A stretch of DNA of 64,000 bases from Pseudomonas triticifolii (GCF_014358015.1 NZ_JACONV010000004.1:124001-188000); one strand, 5' to 3'. Counted from the first letter of the stretch, positions 45,819 through 55,299 are shown. Notes: a model not told the origin generated them from the letters alone. Program-made: numbers and translations.

Positions 45819-46255
45819 CTTCAAAGCTGCGCGTGCCGTGTACGACCCTGAGGTCACCCTGGCTGCTTTGTCGGCGGGGATTTGCGAAAACGTTTGATGA
45901 ATGGATCGTCAATGATAGTTCGCAGTGCGAACGCGCGACCGAAGCTGGCTTCGGAGAACTGCTATATCACGACGAGGGCCTCGTTAAGGCCGGCGCGCAC
46001 TATACCGGAATTGCGCATCAAAGTGAGTCTTTTTTTTGCGAAACGTTGCCGGCAGAGCGAGAAAAAACAGGCGCTGTGGGTCATGAACCGTTTTCCCGCG
46101 CGGCATGGGCCCACGTTTTCAGGCATGCCGGCTTAAACGTTTCACCGGATCGTACAGATGATCAGGGCCAAGACTTTCGACGTGCGGCGAATTGTCCCAC
46201 GCACGTTTAGGCTTTACCGATGCGCAGCCACTTCTCGTACGCACAACCGTCCTGC
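45819..46255 (-). promoter_or_regulatory. deaD leader and promoter region (no gene seen)
   Basis: About 440 bp without a supported gene. Read leftward it contains TATAGT (46004-45999) as the best -10 candidate, with a poor -35, giving a leader of roughly 200 bases; an inverted CGAAGC-CAGCTTCG lies near 45940. Long 5' leaders are usual for cold-shock helicase genes. Base content is ordinary. Confidence 0.45.
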
Positions 46256-47017
46256 TCACGTCGCCGGCCTGACCGCCTTGATCAATGACGCCAGCGAGTA
46301 ACCCAGGCGAGAGGCCAGTGCTTCGGCCCGCACGTCGAGGGCTTCGAGGTCCAGCACCTGATCCAGGTCCGACGGCACAATGAGAATGACATTGCCCTCT
46401 TTGACCGGCAGCTCCCAGTAATGGCGATGATAAAGACCGCGCAACAGGGCCGCGCCCAACGGTTTACCGTCGTCGGCGGCCCACTGATTGATGATCAGCC
46501 AGCCGCCGGGGTTCAGGCGTTGCTGACAGCCGTGCAGGAAATTCCAGGCCAGGTGCCCGACCCCGGGGCCGACATCCGTATAGAGGTCGACGAAAATCAG
46601 GTCCGCAGGCTCCGTGGTATCGAGCAGATCCAGCGCGTCGCCGATACGTATATATAGACGCGGATCGTCGTCCAGCCCCATGTACTCCATCGCCAGGCGC
46701 GGGACGTCCGGGCGCAGCTCGATCACCTCGACGTCTTCAAGCGGCAGAAACTTCATGCACGCCTGGGTCAGCGTTCCGGCACCCAGCCCCAGAAACAGCG
46801 CGCTCTCGGGCGCCTCATGGCACAGCGCACCGATCAACATCGCGCGGGTGTAGTCGTACTCCAGCCAGCTGGGATCGGCCGTGAAGGTGCAACTCTGCTC
46901 AATGGCATCGCCAAATTCGAGGAAGCGATAGTCGTCGACTTCCAGCACGCGGATCATGCCGAAATCATCGTGGACTTCGGCCAGAATCCGTTCTACGCGC
47001 TCACGCTCTTCCGTCAT
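46256..47017 (-). CDS. Spermidine-synthase-like methyltransferase-fold protein
   Basis: 253 residues. Rossmann nucleotide-binding motif [20 protein letters not shown], acidic loop [18 protein letters not shown] and [20 protein letters not shown]; this matches spermidine synthase-like proteins. It is shorter than SpeE and lacks the clear putrescine pocket, so the reaction is unknown. ATG 47017 gives the natural acidic N-terminus [20 protein letters not shown]. Divergent from the DAHP synthase across 161 bp. Confidence 0.82.
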   Translation of the reverse strand: MTEERERVERILAEVHDDFGMIRVLEVDDYRFLEFGDAIEQSCTFTADPSWLEYDYTRAMLIGALCHEAPESALFLGLGAGTLTQACMKFLPLEDVEVIELRPDVPRLAMEYMGLDDDPRLYIRIGDALDLLDTTEPADLIFVDLYTDVGPGVGHLAWNFLHGCQQRLNPGGWLIINQWAADDGKPLGAALLRGLYHRHYWELPVKEGNVILIVPSDLDQVLDLEALDVRAEALASRLGYSLASLIKAVRPAT

Positions 47018-47178
47018 TACCGTTCCCGATTGGCCCGCAAAACGCGGATTGTCGGCCAAGCCACGCGCTTTGTCACATTTTCCCGGACCACAACGCGCCC
47101 CGGTTATCAGCGCCACGCTGGCAGCAGGCTGATGAGCTGCTAACATGCCGATCCGATTGCACAACCCTAGAGCCAACC

Positions 47179-48525
47179 ATGAGCCAACCCTGGAGCCCCG
47201 ACAGCTGGCGGGCACTGCCGATTCAGCAGCAACCTCAGTACCCTGACGCCGCGCATCTTCTCAAAGTCGAACAGAGCCTGGCCAGCTACCCGCCGCTGGT
47301 GTTCGCCGGCGAGGCACGAGAGTTGCGTCGTCAGTTTGCCGAAGTGACCCAGGGTCGCGCGTTCCTGCTGCAGGGCGGCGACTGCGCCGAAAGCTTCATG
47401 GAGTTTTCCGCCGCCAAGATTCGCGACACCTTTAAAGTGCTGCTGCAGATGGCCGTGGTGATGACCTTTGCGGCCGGCTGCCCGGTGGTCAAGGTGGGAC
47501 GCATGGCCGGCCAGTTCGCCAAACCGCGCTCAGCCAACGATGAAACCATCGAGGGCGTGACCTTCCCGGCTTACCGTGGCGACATCGTCAACGGCATCGG
47601 CTTCGATGAAAAGAGTCGCGTTCCCGACCCTGATCGGCTGATACAGGCCTACAACCAGTCCACCGCCACGCTCAATCTGCTGCGCGCCTTTGCGCAGGGC
47701 GGCTTTGCCGACCTGCATCAGGTGCATCAGTGGAACCTGGACTTCATCGCCAATTCGGCACTGGGCGAAAAGTACAGTCAGCTCGCCGATCGTATCGACG
47801 AGACGCTTGCCTTCATGCGCGCCTGCGGCATGGACACCTCGCCACAATTGCGCGAAACCAGCTTTTTTACCGCCCATGAAGCCCTGTTGCTCAACTACGA
47901 AGAGGCCTTCGTGCGGCGCGACAGCCTGACCAACGATTACTACGACTGCTCCGCGCACATGCTGTGGATCGGCGACCGTACCCGGCAACTGGACGGCGCA
48001 CATGTCGAGTTTTTGCGCGGTGTGAACAACCCGATCGGCGTCAAGGTCGGGCCGAGCATGAACACCGATGACCTGATCCGCTTGATCGACATCCTCAACC
48101 CGGACAACGATCCAGGCCGTCTGAACCTGATTGCGCGCATGGGCGCCAACAAGGTCGGCGATCACCTGCCACAGCTGATTCGCGCGGTCGAGCGTGAAGG
48201 TCGCAAAGTGCTGTGGAGCTCGGACCCCATGCATGGCAACACCATCAAGGCCAGCAGCGGGTACAAGACCCGCGACTTCGCGCAGATCCTGGGCGAGGTC
48301 AAACAGTTCTTTCAGGTGCACCAGGCCGAAGGCACCTACGCGGGAGGCATCCATATCGAGATGACCGGGCAGAACGTCACCGAATGCATCGGCGGCGCGC
48401 GCCCCATCACTGAAGATGGCCTATCGGATCGCTACCACACCCATTGCGACCCGAGGATGAATGCCGATCAATCGCTGGAACTGGCGTTTCTGATTGCTGA
48501 AACGCTGAAACAGGTGCGCCGCTAA
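47179..48525 (+). CDS. Class II 3-deoxy-7-phosphoheptulonate synthase
   Basis: 448-residue plant-type DAHP synthase for the first shikimate step. [20 protein letters not shown] is the class II N-terminus. [17 protein letters not shown] has the metal-binding Cys; [18 protein letters not shown]-like [20 protein letters not shown] and [20 protein letters not shown] follow. In pseudomonads class II enzymes coexist with class I AroF/G forms and may favour secondary metabolism; their feedback pattern differs. ATG 47179 is the only good start. Confidence 0.94.
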   Translation: MSQPWSPDSWRALPIQQQPQYPDAAHLLKVEQSLASYPPLVFAGEARELRRQFAEVTQGRAFLLQGGDCAESFMEFSAAKIRDTFKVLLQMAVVMTFAAGCPVVKVGRMAGQFAKPRSANDETIEGVTFPAYRGDIVNGIGFDEKSRVPDPDRLIQAYNQSTATLNLLRAFAQGGFADLHQVHQWNLDFIANSALGEKYSQLADRIDETLAFMRACGMDTSPQLRETSFFTAHEALLLNYEEAFVRRDSLTNDYYDCSAHMLWIGDRTRQLDGAHVEFLRGVNNPIGVKVGPSMNTDDLIRLIDILNPDNDPGRLNLIARMGANKVGDHLPQLIRAVEREGRKVLWSSDPMHGNTIKASSGYKTRDFAQILGEVKQFFQVHQAEGTYAGGIHIEMTGQNVTECIGGARPITEDGLSDRYHTHCDPRMNADQSLELAFLIAETLKQVRR

Positions 48526-48535
48526 GCCACTCGTT

Positions 48536-49741
48536 TCAGCGCTGTAGCGCATTGCCAAGCCGCGCCCCGCTGTCACGCTGGCAATTGACCTGAATCTGCG
48601 CCAACCCGAGCCAAACGGCCAGTTGGCGCAGAGTGCCTGCCAGGGCTTGCATACCCTCATCGTCCAGTCCCGTCTGTTCTTCATGCACGGCATGCACCGC
48701 CAGGCGTCCGGCTGCACGCTCGGCACGCAAATCGACCCGTGCGGCGATGCGCTCGTTGTGCAAAAACGGCAGCACGTAATAGCCATAGACGCGCTTGTCC
48801 TGCGGCGTGTAAATCTCCAGCCGGTAGCGAAAGTCGAACAGCCGCTCGGTTCGCGCGCGCTCCCAGATGAGCGAGTCGAACGGCGACAATAGCGCGCTCG
48901 CAGAGACCTTGCGGGGCACCTTGCAGCCCGGCAGGCAGAAGGCTTTTTGCTTCCAGCCTTGAACCTGAACCTCCTCAAGCTCCCCGGCCTCGACCAGTTC
49001 TGCCAGCAGGATGCGGCTGGGCTGCGGGTCCTGACGGAAATAATCGCGCAGGTCCTTCTCCGTGCCGACACCCAACGCACCGGCGGCATGCAGCAGCAGA
49101 CCGCGCTGGGCATCTGCCTCACTGACTTCGGGCTGACCAAGGAGGGTCGTCGGCAGCACGCGCTCGGGCAGGTCATACAGACGCTCGAAGCCACGACGCC
49201 CCGCCACCGTCACTTCGCCCGCTGCAAACAGCCATTCCAGCGCCTGTTTCTCCGCACTCCAGTCCCACCAGGGTCCGGCTTTTGCCTGACGGGTGCTCAG
49301 ACTGCCCGCGCCCAGCGCGCCCCGCTCGCGAACAGCTTGCAATACGCTTGCGATAACGGGTTGCTGCTCACGACCAAACCTGGCCAACCCTTGATAGATG
49401 CCCTCACCCTGCGCGGCGCGGCGCATGCGCCAGCGCATCAATGGGTACAGTTCGATGGGCAGCAAGGAAGCTTCGTGCCCCCAGTATTCAAACAGGCGCC
49501 GGTGTCGACCCTGACTCCACGCAGCCTGATCCAGCAGCGTTGGCGAATAATGACCCAACCGCGAGAACAGCGGCAGGTAGTGCGAGCGCACCAGTGCATT
49601 GACCGAGTCGATCTGCAATACGCCCAGTCGGCTGATCATCTGCGTGACATGGCTGGCCTTGACAGTAGCTGGCGGCTGGCGCCCAGAGAATCCCTGAGCG
49701 GCCAGTGCCAGACGACGTGCTTGTTTGAGGGATAACTCCAT
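48536..49741 (-). CDS. ycaQ: YcaQ-type DNA interstrand-crosslink glycosylase (HTH_42 superfamily)
   Basis: 401 residues. Three-winged-helix architecture with the catalytic QxD at Gln43-Asp45 (VLQIDSVNALVRSHYLPLFS), and LFEYWGHEASLLPIELYPLM as the second signature. YcaQ and AlkX remove nitrogen-mustard and other alkylated bases and unhook crosslinks. The QxD is present, so activity is likely. ATG 49741. Convergent with the DAHP synthase with a 10-base gap. Confidence 0.87.
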   Translation of the reverse strand: MELSLKQARRLALAAQGFSGRQPPATVKASHVTQMISRLGVLQIDSVNALVRSHYLPLFSRLGHYSPTLLDQAAWSQGRHRRLFEYWGHEASLLPIELYPLMRWRMRRAAQGEGIYQGLARFGREQQPVIASVLQAVRERGALGAGSLSTRQAKAGPWWDWSAEKQALEWLFAAGEVTVAGRRGFERLYDLPERVLPTTLLGQPEVSEADAQRGLLLHAAGALGVGTEKDLRDYFRQDPQPSRILLAELVEAGELEEVQVQGWKQKAFCLPGCKVPRKVSASALLSPFDSLIWERARTERLFDFRYRLEIYTPQDKRVYGYYVLPFLHNERIAARVDLRAERAAGRLAVHAVHEEQTGLDDEGMQALAGTLRQLAVWLGLAQIQVNCQRDSGARLGNALQR

Positions 49742-49797
49742 GGGCTTTAACGCTCCCGTTTCGAGCCCGTTACGCTAGCCGATTATAGAGCGCTCTG

Positions 49798-50028
49798 TCA
49801 GCGCCTCATGGGGTCGTCCCAGAACGGACGCTCGGTCTCCTGCAGAACATCGGCGCGGCTCAGGCCCAGATCCTTCAGTGCCCCATCGCTCATCTGTGCG
49901 AGCAGGCGACGTTGACGGTGCAACTCGTGCCAGCGTGCCACGTGCGCTTTGAGCCACCGCAGCGCTTTGCCAAGCGGCAACCGCAAGGATGATCTGGCGA
50001 TCAGTACATACCCTTTTTGACCTTTCAT
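49798..50028 (-). CDS. DUF1127 (YjiS-like) small basic protein
   Basis: About 76 residues ending with the DUF1127 helix pair (WHELHRQRRLLAQMSDGALK then DLGLSRADVLQETERPFWDD). Small DUF1127 proteins can act in phosphate or RNA-related regulation, but this one is uncharacterised. Three ATGs compete: 50043, 50031 and 50028. I chose 50028 because AAGGG lies seven bases upstream. Divergent from the next LysR gene, which may control it. Confidence 0.8.
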   Translation of the reverse strand: MKGQKGYVLIARSSLRLPLGKALRWLKAHVARWHELHRQRRLLAQMSDGALKDLGLSRADVLQETERPFWDDPMRR

Positions 50029-50099
50029 CATCTTGCCCTTCATGTGGGGATGACTAAAGTCTCGCGCCGGGTTTAAGATCAATCCAACGAATGTTTCTT

Positions 50100-50981
50100 A
50101 TGCGAGCCATCTGGGAGATTGATGCATTGGCCACCTACCCCAGCATAGACACCGAACTGCTGCGCACCTTTGTCGCCATCGCCGATCACGGTGGTTTCAC
50201 GCGTGCGGGTGAAGTGGTCAACCGCACCCAATCTGCGGTCAGCATGCAGATGAAGCGACTGGAAGAAGATATCGTCCAGCGCTCGCTGTTTCGCAAGGAC
50301 GGCCGTACCTTGAGCCTCACAGCAGAAGGACAGGTACTGCTGGGCTACGCACGGCGCATCCTCAAGCTGCACAGCGAGGTGTTCAACACGTTGCGCGAAC
50401 CCCACATGGTGGGCGTGGTGAAGATCGGCTCGCCGGACGATTACGTAATGCGCTTTCTGCCTGGCATCCTGTCGCAGTTCTCGCAAGCCTATCCACTGGT
50501 TCAGGTCGAAGTGCATTGCGAACCGTCGGATGTGCTTTTGCAGCGCAATGACCTGGACCTGACCATCGTCACCCGCAAGCCCGGCAATGAGATCGGCCAG
50601 TTGCTGAGGCGAGAGCAACTGGTCTGGGTCGAGGCCAACGGTCATGCGCCCCATGAGCAGACGCCCATGCCGTTGGCGATGTTCAACACTCGCTGTTTTT
50701 GTCGGGAATGGGCCTGCAATGCCCTCGACACGCTCGAACGTGAGTACCGGATCGCCTACAGCAGCGCCAGCATGGCGGCAATCATGGCGGTGGTCGGCGC
50801 AGGCCTGGCCGTGACCGCGCAGTTGCAGAGTCTGGTCACGCAGGATCTGCGCATCCTCGGCGAAGCGGAAAACCTGCCGCAACTGCCCACCGCCAGCGTG
50901 GTGTTGCTGCGAAACCCCGACAACCCCTCACCCATCACCGAATGCATGGCCGATTACATTGCCGAGGGTTTCAGACTTTAA
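50100..50981 (+). CDS. LysR-family regulator, LrhA/HexA-like
   Basis: About 293 residues. HTH SIDTELLRTFVAIADHGGFT then RTQSAVSMQMKRLEE; the effector domain begins near 95 (GVVKIGSPDDYVMRFLPGIL). Sequence style (LLRTFVAIADHGGFTRAGEV) fits the LrhA/HexA/PecT group that controls motility or exoproducts. The start is uncertain: ATG 50100 was kept, but a TTG at about 50127 with GGGAG before it is possible. The end overlaps the convergent TSUP gene by 11 bp. Confidence 0.85.
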   Translation: MRAIWEIDALATYPSIDTELLRTFVAIADHGGFTRAGEVVNRTQSAVSMQMKRLEEDIVQRSLFRKDGRTLSLTAEGQVLLGYARRILKLHSEVFNTLREPHMVGVVKIGSPDDYVMRFLPGILSQFSQAYPLVQVEVHCEPSDVLLQRNDLDLTIVTRKPGNEIGQLLRREQLVWVEANGHAPHEQTPMPLAMFNTRCFCREWACNALDTLEREYRIAYSSASMAAIMAVVGAGLAVTAQLQSLVTQDLRILGEAENLPQLPTASVVLLRNPDNPSPITECMADYIAEGFRL

Positions 50982-51717
50982 GCGCCAGGATCACCGCGCA
51001 GAGCACCAGAAACACACAAAACATCGAGCGCAACGTGCGTTCAGGCAACGAATGTGCGAGCTTCACGCCCCAACTGATACTGGCCAGCCCGCCAACAGCC
51101 AGCGGTATGCCCATGGACCAGTTCACATGGTCATGCAGTGCGTAGGTCACCAACGTGATACCGGTACTGGGCGCCGCCAACGACAACGCCAGGCCCTGCG
51201 CCACCACTTGGGTGGCACCAAATACACTGGTCAGGATCGGCGTAGCGATCACCCCGCCGCCTACACCGAACAGACCGCCTGTTACGCCGGAACCCACGCC
51301 CAGCAGCCACAGCCATTTTTCATGGCGCAGTTGCGAACTGGCCTGCCCCTTGCGCCAGAACATCTGCGCCAGATTGAACACGGTCAGCACGACCAGAAAA
51401 CCGACGAATGCCAACCGCATGCCCTGAGGATCGAGGCGAACCGCGAGCAATGACGTCAGCCAGGCGAACAGGAAACTGGGCACAATGAGCATCAGCGCGT
51501 TGCGCAGCAGAATCCGGTTGCGCTGGTTGTAACGCCACAACGCCAGCAGCACGTTGGGCAACACCATCAACAATGCCGTGCCCTGTGCCAATTGCTGGTC
51601 CAACCCGAACAGCACACCGAGCGCGGGAATCGCCACCAGACCACCGCCGATTCCAAAGAGCCCGCCCAGCGTGCCCATTGCCGCCCCCAACAGTACGAAC
51701 ATCACAACTTCGATCAC
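50971..51717 (-). CDS. TSUP-family exporter (TauE/SafE-like)
   Basis: 248-residue membrane protein with about eight TM helices in two repeats, each holding the glycine-rich loop (GTLGGLFGIGGGLVAIPALG at the N-terminus and GVTGGLFGVGGGVIATPILT in the second half). The family exports sulfite, sulfoacetate or related anions; the substrate here is unknown. The start is GTG 51717 with GGGGA upstream. Divergent from ohrR with a 203-bp intergenic region. Confidence 0.87.
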   Translation of the reverse strand: MIEVVMFVLLGAAMGTLGGLFGIGGGLVAIPALGVLFGLDQQLAQGTALLMVLPNVLLALWRYNQRNRILLRNALMLIVPSFLFAWLTSLLAVRLDPQGMRLAFVGFLVVLTVFNLAQMFWRKGQASSQLRHEKWLWLLGVGSGVTGGLFGVGGGVIATPILTSVFGATQVVAQGLALSLAAPSTGITLVTYALHDHVNWSMGIPLAVGGLASISWGVKLAHSLPERTLRSMFCVFLVLCAVILALKV

Positions 51718-51832
51718 GCCACATCCCCAACCAATCAATGGCCAAATGCTACGCAGTCTTGCGCGTGAGGCAAACGATCAACGTCGACAAAGCGGCTTTT
51801 TTTGTGCACCACCGTTCTGAACCGGCGACCGG

Positions 51833-51861
51833 CCAGACAATGCACCAATGAAATTGTCTGG
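51833..51861. promoter_or_regulatory. Inverted repeat between the TSUP gene and ohrR
   Basis: CCAGACAAT (51833-51841) and ATTGTCTGG (51853-51861) are perfect 9-bp inverted halves with an 11-base spacer, so the centres are 20 bases apart or two helical turns. The position 60 bases before ohrR suggests an operator, perhaps for OhrR itself. The half-site ACAAT/ATTGT resembles the OhrR operators I recall from Bacillus (TACAATT). Confidence 0.55.
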
Positions 51862-51920
51862 CGCATTAAAGATCGCAACACTAAATTAAGCCCCTCCTTC
51901 ACCGCGCATGAGGAATGCCC

Positions 51921-52394
51921 ATGGACGCCGACGACAACCTGCCCCCCAACACCTCCGCCGATTGCGACTCGCTGCTGCTCGACAATCAATTGTGTTTTGC
52001 CCTGTATTCCACCTCGCTGATGATGACCAAGGTGTACAAACCCTTGCTTCAGGCGCTGGGGCTGACCTATCCGCAATACCTGGCGATGATGGTGTTGTGG
52101 GAACAGGACGGGCTGACCGTCGGAGATGTGAGTACACGTCTGTTGACTGATCCGGGTTCGTTGACGCCGCTGCTCAAGCGTCTGGAGGGCGAAGGTTTCA
52201 TCAGCCGCACACGCAGCAAGGAAGACGAACGCGTCGTACTGCTGCATCTCACTGAACAGGGCCGCGCCTTGCAGCAAAAAGCCACGACGGTGCCGGGCTG
52301 CATTCTGTCCGCCAGTGGCTTGAACATGGATCAGCTTCGCGAGCTGCAAGGCAAACTGCTGGATCTGCGTGAACATTTGCATGACAGCTTGTGA
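51921..52394 (+). CDS. ohrR: MarR-family organic hydroperoxide sensor OhrR (two-Cys type)
   Basis: 157 residues. LLDNQLCFALYSTSLMMTKV gives reactive Cys25, and the resolving Cys127 in TTVPGCILSASG corresponds to Xanthomonas Cys127. The winged helix covers about 60-115 (VGDVSTRLLTDPGSLTPLLK and SKEDERVVLLHLTEQG). It represses ohr and is released upon oxidation by organic peroxides. I chose ATG 51921 with GAGGA seven bases before it; ATG 51915 is too close to that site. The partner ohr lies 2.5 kb away, beyond a TonB receptor. Confidence 0.93.
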   Translation: MDADDNLPPNTSADCDSLLLDNQLCFALYSTSLMMTKVYKPLLQALGLTYPQYLAMMVLWEQDGLTVGDVSTRLLTDPGSLTPLLKRLEGEGFISRTRSKEDERVVLLHLTEQGRALQQKATTVPGCILSASGLNMDQLRELQGKLLDLREHLHDSL

Positions 52395-52474
52395 CGGGCA
52401 CGCGATTGAACTGTAACAATAATGAAATATTAAGAAACAATTAGTGGCATATTGGAAACAGGAATACTTAGTAC

Positions 52475-52502
52475 AAGCAAATAGCAAGCATTACCATTCG
52501 CA
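52475..52502 (+). promoter_or_regulatory. Degenerate Fur-box-like site before the TonB receptor
   Basis: GCAAATAGCAAGCATTACC then ATTCGCA, about 25-60 bases before the receptor start, keeps parts of the 19-bp Fur consensus (GATAATGATAATCATTATC) including CATTA and an A/T-rich left half. The match is partial; iron regulation is likely for such a receptor but not proven here. Confidence 0.4.
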
Positions 52503-52537
52503 TCCTAAAAATCACAGCCCTTTGGATGCGCGTCTTC

Positions 52538-54631
52538 ATGCCTGCCCCTATTCGCCTCAAACCTGTCTCACTCGGTTTTTCCGTAATGCTTGCAGCGGGC
52601 TACGCCTGCGCCGCCTCCACCACACTGCCTGAACTCTCGATCGACGCCGATACCCTGATCGATGACCCCAAGGTCAAGGAGGTCAGCACGGCGACGCGCA
52701 CTTCAACCCCCGCGCGCTATGTGCCGCAGGCCATCGACACCGTGAAGACCTCAAGCGTTCTGGATTACGGCACCAACGATCTGGGTACAGCGCTCAGCGG
52801 CCTCCCCAATGTCAGCAGTGCGGCGGACACGCGCTTCGACGGTCTGAGAATCCGGGGTTTCGACGCCAGCAATGATTTCTATCTGGATGGCATTCGCGAC
52901 GACAGCCAGTACGTACGCGACCTGCATAACATTGAGCGGATTGAGGTGTTGAAAGGTCCGGCAGCCGTGCTCTATGGCCGTGGTAGCCAAGGCGGCATCG
53001 TCAATCGGGTCAGCAAGTTGCCTCAGGCAGGCAGGCGCTCCACGCTTGAAGCCCAGGGCGGCAGCGAGGACCTGCGCAGCCTGTATGCCGACCTGAGCAC
53101 CGACCCCAGCGAAAACGTCAGCCTGCGTCTGAACATGGGCAATCAGGACAGCAACAGCTTTCGCGACGATGTCTCCAGCAGCCGACAACTGTTCGCGCCT
53201 TCGATCAGTTGGCAACTGACGCCTGCGCTGAACTGGCTGGTGCAGTATGAGTACAGCCGCTACGACCGCACGCCGGATCGCGGGATTCCGGGCGTCGGTG
53301 GACGCCCTGCCGATGTGCATCGCGGCACCACCTATGGCGACGACCGGGATTACATCGACGACCGGTCACAGTCGCTACGCTCGAAACTGACCTATGAACT
53401 CAACGACAACTGGCAGCTGCGCCAGACGCTGGGCGTGTTCAAGCTCGACAGCGATTTCGACAACACCTACCTGACCGGCTACGACCCGACCACACGGCGT
53501 GTGACCCGCCAGCACTGGCAGCAGGATCTCACGACCCGCAACGTCTTCAACAATCTGGAGCTGGAAGGTCTGGTCGAAACGTTCGGCCTGGAGCATCGGC
53601 TCTTGACCGGCCTGGAAACAGGCAGCCAGCGCCGCGACCCGACGCTGTATACCGCAGCGACATCAGGCGCAGGATTCCAGGCCGTTCCGGCGCTGGATCT
53701 GTTCAAGCCGGATCGCAACCAGAGTCACACGGGCCGGATGATCGTCTCCAGTGATAACCACACCGAGGTCGAAAGCCGCGGGCTTTACGTGCAGGACCAA
53801 CTGCGCCTGAACGATCAATGGCAAGTACTGGGCGGGCTGCGTTACGACCGCTTCGAAGTGGAGACCACCAATCAGCTTCGCGGCATCAAGGATCAGCGCG
53901 ACAGCAACAGCACCAGCCCGCGCGTAGGCGTGGTGTGGACGCCCGTGCAGGACCACTCGTTCTATGCGTCCTGGACCAAGACGTTCTCGCCGGTCGGTGG
54001 TGGCTTGATCGGCATCACACCGGGCGCATCGGGCAATGCCAATGACCTGAGCCCGGAGATGACCCGGCAGAAGGAAATCGGGGTCAAAAGCGACTGGTTG
54101 AACGAACGCCTGAGCACCACGCTCGCTGTCTATGAACTGGAGCTGTACAACCGCCGCACCACCGACCCGGTCAACCCGACCATCACCTTGCTGACTGGCC
54201 TGCAGCGTTCACGCGGTATCGAACTGACGGCCACCGGTCAGTTGGCCAGCCATTGGTACCTGCGCGGCGGCATTGGTCTGCAGGACGCAACGATCGTGGA
54301 AGACGACAACGGCCTTGAGGGCAATCGCGTCAGTAACGTGGCGCGACGCAACGGCAGTGTGTTCCTGACCTGGAAGCCGGAAATGGGGTGGTACGCAGAG
54401 ACCGGACTGACCCTGTCAGGCGAGCGCTACGCCGACAACCAGAACACCACGGTGCTGCCCGGGTATGGTCGCTGGGATGCGCTGGCAGGCTTTCGCCAGA
54501 AGGACTGGGACGTACGCGCGGCGCTCAACAACCTGACTGATCGCACCTACTACAGCTCGGCGACCAGCGCCGGACAGATTCGCGTCGGCGATCCGCGCAA
54601 TCTGGTGGTGACCGGGACTTACAGCTTCTGA
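52538..54631 (+). CDS. TonB-dependent siderophore receptor
   Basis: About 697 residues. Signal peptide (LGFSVMLAAGYACAAS), no signalling (STN) domain, plug domain at about 65-165 (VSSAADTRFDGLRIRGFDAS, IERIEVLKGPAAVLYGRGSQ, GGIVNRVSK), then a 22-strand barrel ending in an aromatic residue (VVTGTYSF). It is like FhuA/FcuA-type hydroxamate or catecholate receptors; the ligand cannot be named from sequence. Two ATGs compete (52526 and 52538). The gene separates ohrR from ohr, which were neighbours in the PAO1 arrangement I recall. Confidence 0.88.
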   Translation: MPAPIRLKPVSLGFSVMLAAGYACAASTTLPELSIDADTLIDDPKVKEVSTATRTSTPARYVPQAIDTVKTSSVLDYGTNDLGTALSGLPNVSSAADTRFDGLRIRGFDASNDFYLDGIRDDSQYVRDLHNIERIEVLKGPAAVLYGRGSQGGIVNRVSKLPQAGRRSTLEAQGGSEDLRSLYADLSTDPSENVSLRLNMGNQDSNSFRDDVSSSRQLFAPSISWQLTPALNWLVQYEYSRYDRTPDRGIPGVGGRPADVHRGTTYGDDRDYIDDRSQSLRSKLTYELNDNWQLRQTLGVFKLDSDFDNTYLTGYDPTTRRVTRQHWQQDLTTRNVFNNLELEGLVETFGLEHRLLTGLETGSQRRDPTLYTAATSGAGFQAVPALDLFKPDRNQSHTGRMIVSSDNHTEVESRGLYVQDQLRLNDQWQVLGGLRYDRFEVETTNQLRGIKDQRDSNSTSPRVGVVWTPVQDHSFYASWTKTFSPVGGGLIGITPGASGNANDLSPEMTRQKEIGVKSDWLNERLSTTLAVYELELYNRRTTDPVNPTITLLTGLQRSRGIELTATGQLASHWYLRGGIGLQDATIVEDDNGLEGNRVSNVARRNGSVFLTWKPEMGWYAETGLTLSGERYADNQNTTVLPGYGRWDALAGFRQKDWDVRAALNNLTDRTYYSSATSAGQIRVGDPRNLVVTGTYSF

Positions 54632-54653
54632 GTGTCAGTACCTCATTCTGATC

Positions 54654-54676
54654 GTGCCCATGCTTCGCGTGGGCAC
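54654..54676. repeat. Short hairpin repeat after the TonB receptor
   Basis: GTGCCCATGC and GCGTGGGCAC form a 10-bp stem (one GT pair) with a TTC loop, followed by ACACCTCC. It resembles a dispersed hairpin repeat common in P. syringae intergenic regions and may terminate the receptor transcript, although there is no T-run. Confidence 0.55.
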
Positions 54677-54761
54677 ACCTCCACAGGACGCTCCGCGCTC
54701 AATCTGTGCCTGCTCGCCCCTGCCCTTTTTGCTCACTTCCACATTTTTTTCAAAAATTAAC

Positions 54762-54831
54762 TTGCGCGCAAAGTATTCCAGGAATACATTGGATTTGCGA
54801 TTAGTTAGCGCGCAAGTATTTAGCGTATAAA
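54762..54831 (+). promoter_or_regulatory. ohr promoter and candidate OhrR operator region
   Basis: A perfect palindrome TTGCGCGCAA at 54762-54771 recurs 43 bases later as TTAGCGCGCAAG (54805-54816). Between them GTATTCC-A-GGAATAC (54773-54787) forms another palindrome. TATAAA at 54826-54831 is the likely -10, 25 bases before the Ohr start. The second copy lies over the -35 region, as expected for repression. Confidence 0.6.
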
Positions 54832-54855
54832 TTCATCTCTATAGGGATCCAGACC

Positions 54856-55275
54856 ATGAACACTCTCTACACCGCAGTCGCAACTTCCACCGGTGGCCGT
54901 GATGGCCGTGCCGTTTCCAGCGACAAGGTTCTCGATGTAAAACTCGCCACCCCAAAAGAGCTGGGCGGTGCCGGTGGTGAAGCCACCAACCCTGAGCAAC
55001 TGTTTGCCGCCGGTTACTCGGCCTGCTTCATCGGCGCACTGAAATTCGTTGCCGGCCAGAGCAAGCGCAGTATCCCTGCCGATGCGTCGATCACCGCACA
55101 TGTCGGCATCGGTCAAATCCCCGGCGGTTTCGGTCTGGACATCGACCTGCACATCAGCCTGCCAGGTCTTGAACACGCCGACGCCCAACAGTTGGTCGAT
55201 GCCGCTCACCAGGTCTGCCCGTATTCCAACGCCACCCGTGGCAACGTCGATGTGCGCCTGCACGTCACCGTCTGA
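54856..55275 (+). CDS. ohr: Organic hydroperoxide resistance protein
   Basis: 139-residue thiol peroxidase of the OsmC/Ohr family. Reactive Cys57 (GYSACFIGALKFVA) and Cys121 (HQVCPYSNATRGNVDVRLHV) with GGRDGRAVSSD, which has the catalytic Arg. It reduces lipid and other organic hydroperoxides with dihydrolipoamide. A secreted alpha/beta hydrolase gene follows at 24 bp and may be co-transcribed. Confidence 0.95.
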   Translation: MNTLYTAVATSTGGRDGRAVSSDKVLDVKLATPKELGGAGGEATNPEQLFAAGYSACFIGALKFVAGQSKRSIPADASITAHVGIGQIPGGFGLDIDLHISLPGLEHADAQQLVDAAHQVCPYSNATRGNVDVRLHVTV

Positions 55276-55299
55276 TCCTCCCCGCCACAGGAATCGAAC

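Noticed and set aside
44096..46210. Open frame of 704 codons on the plus strand
   Set aside because: It lies antisense over nearly all of deaD, has low-complexity composition (long Gln/Arg/Thr runs) and no recognisable domain. It reflects high GC third-position bias.
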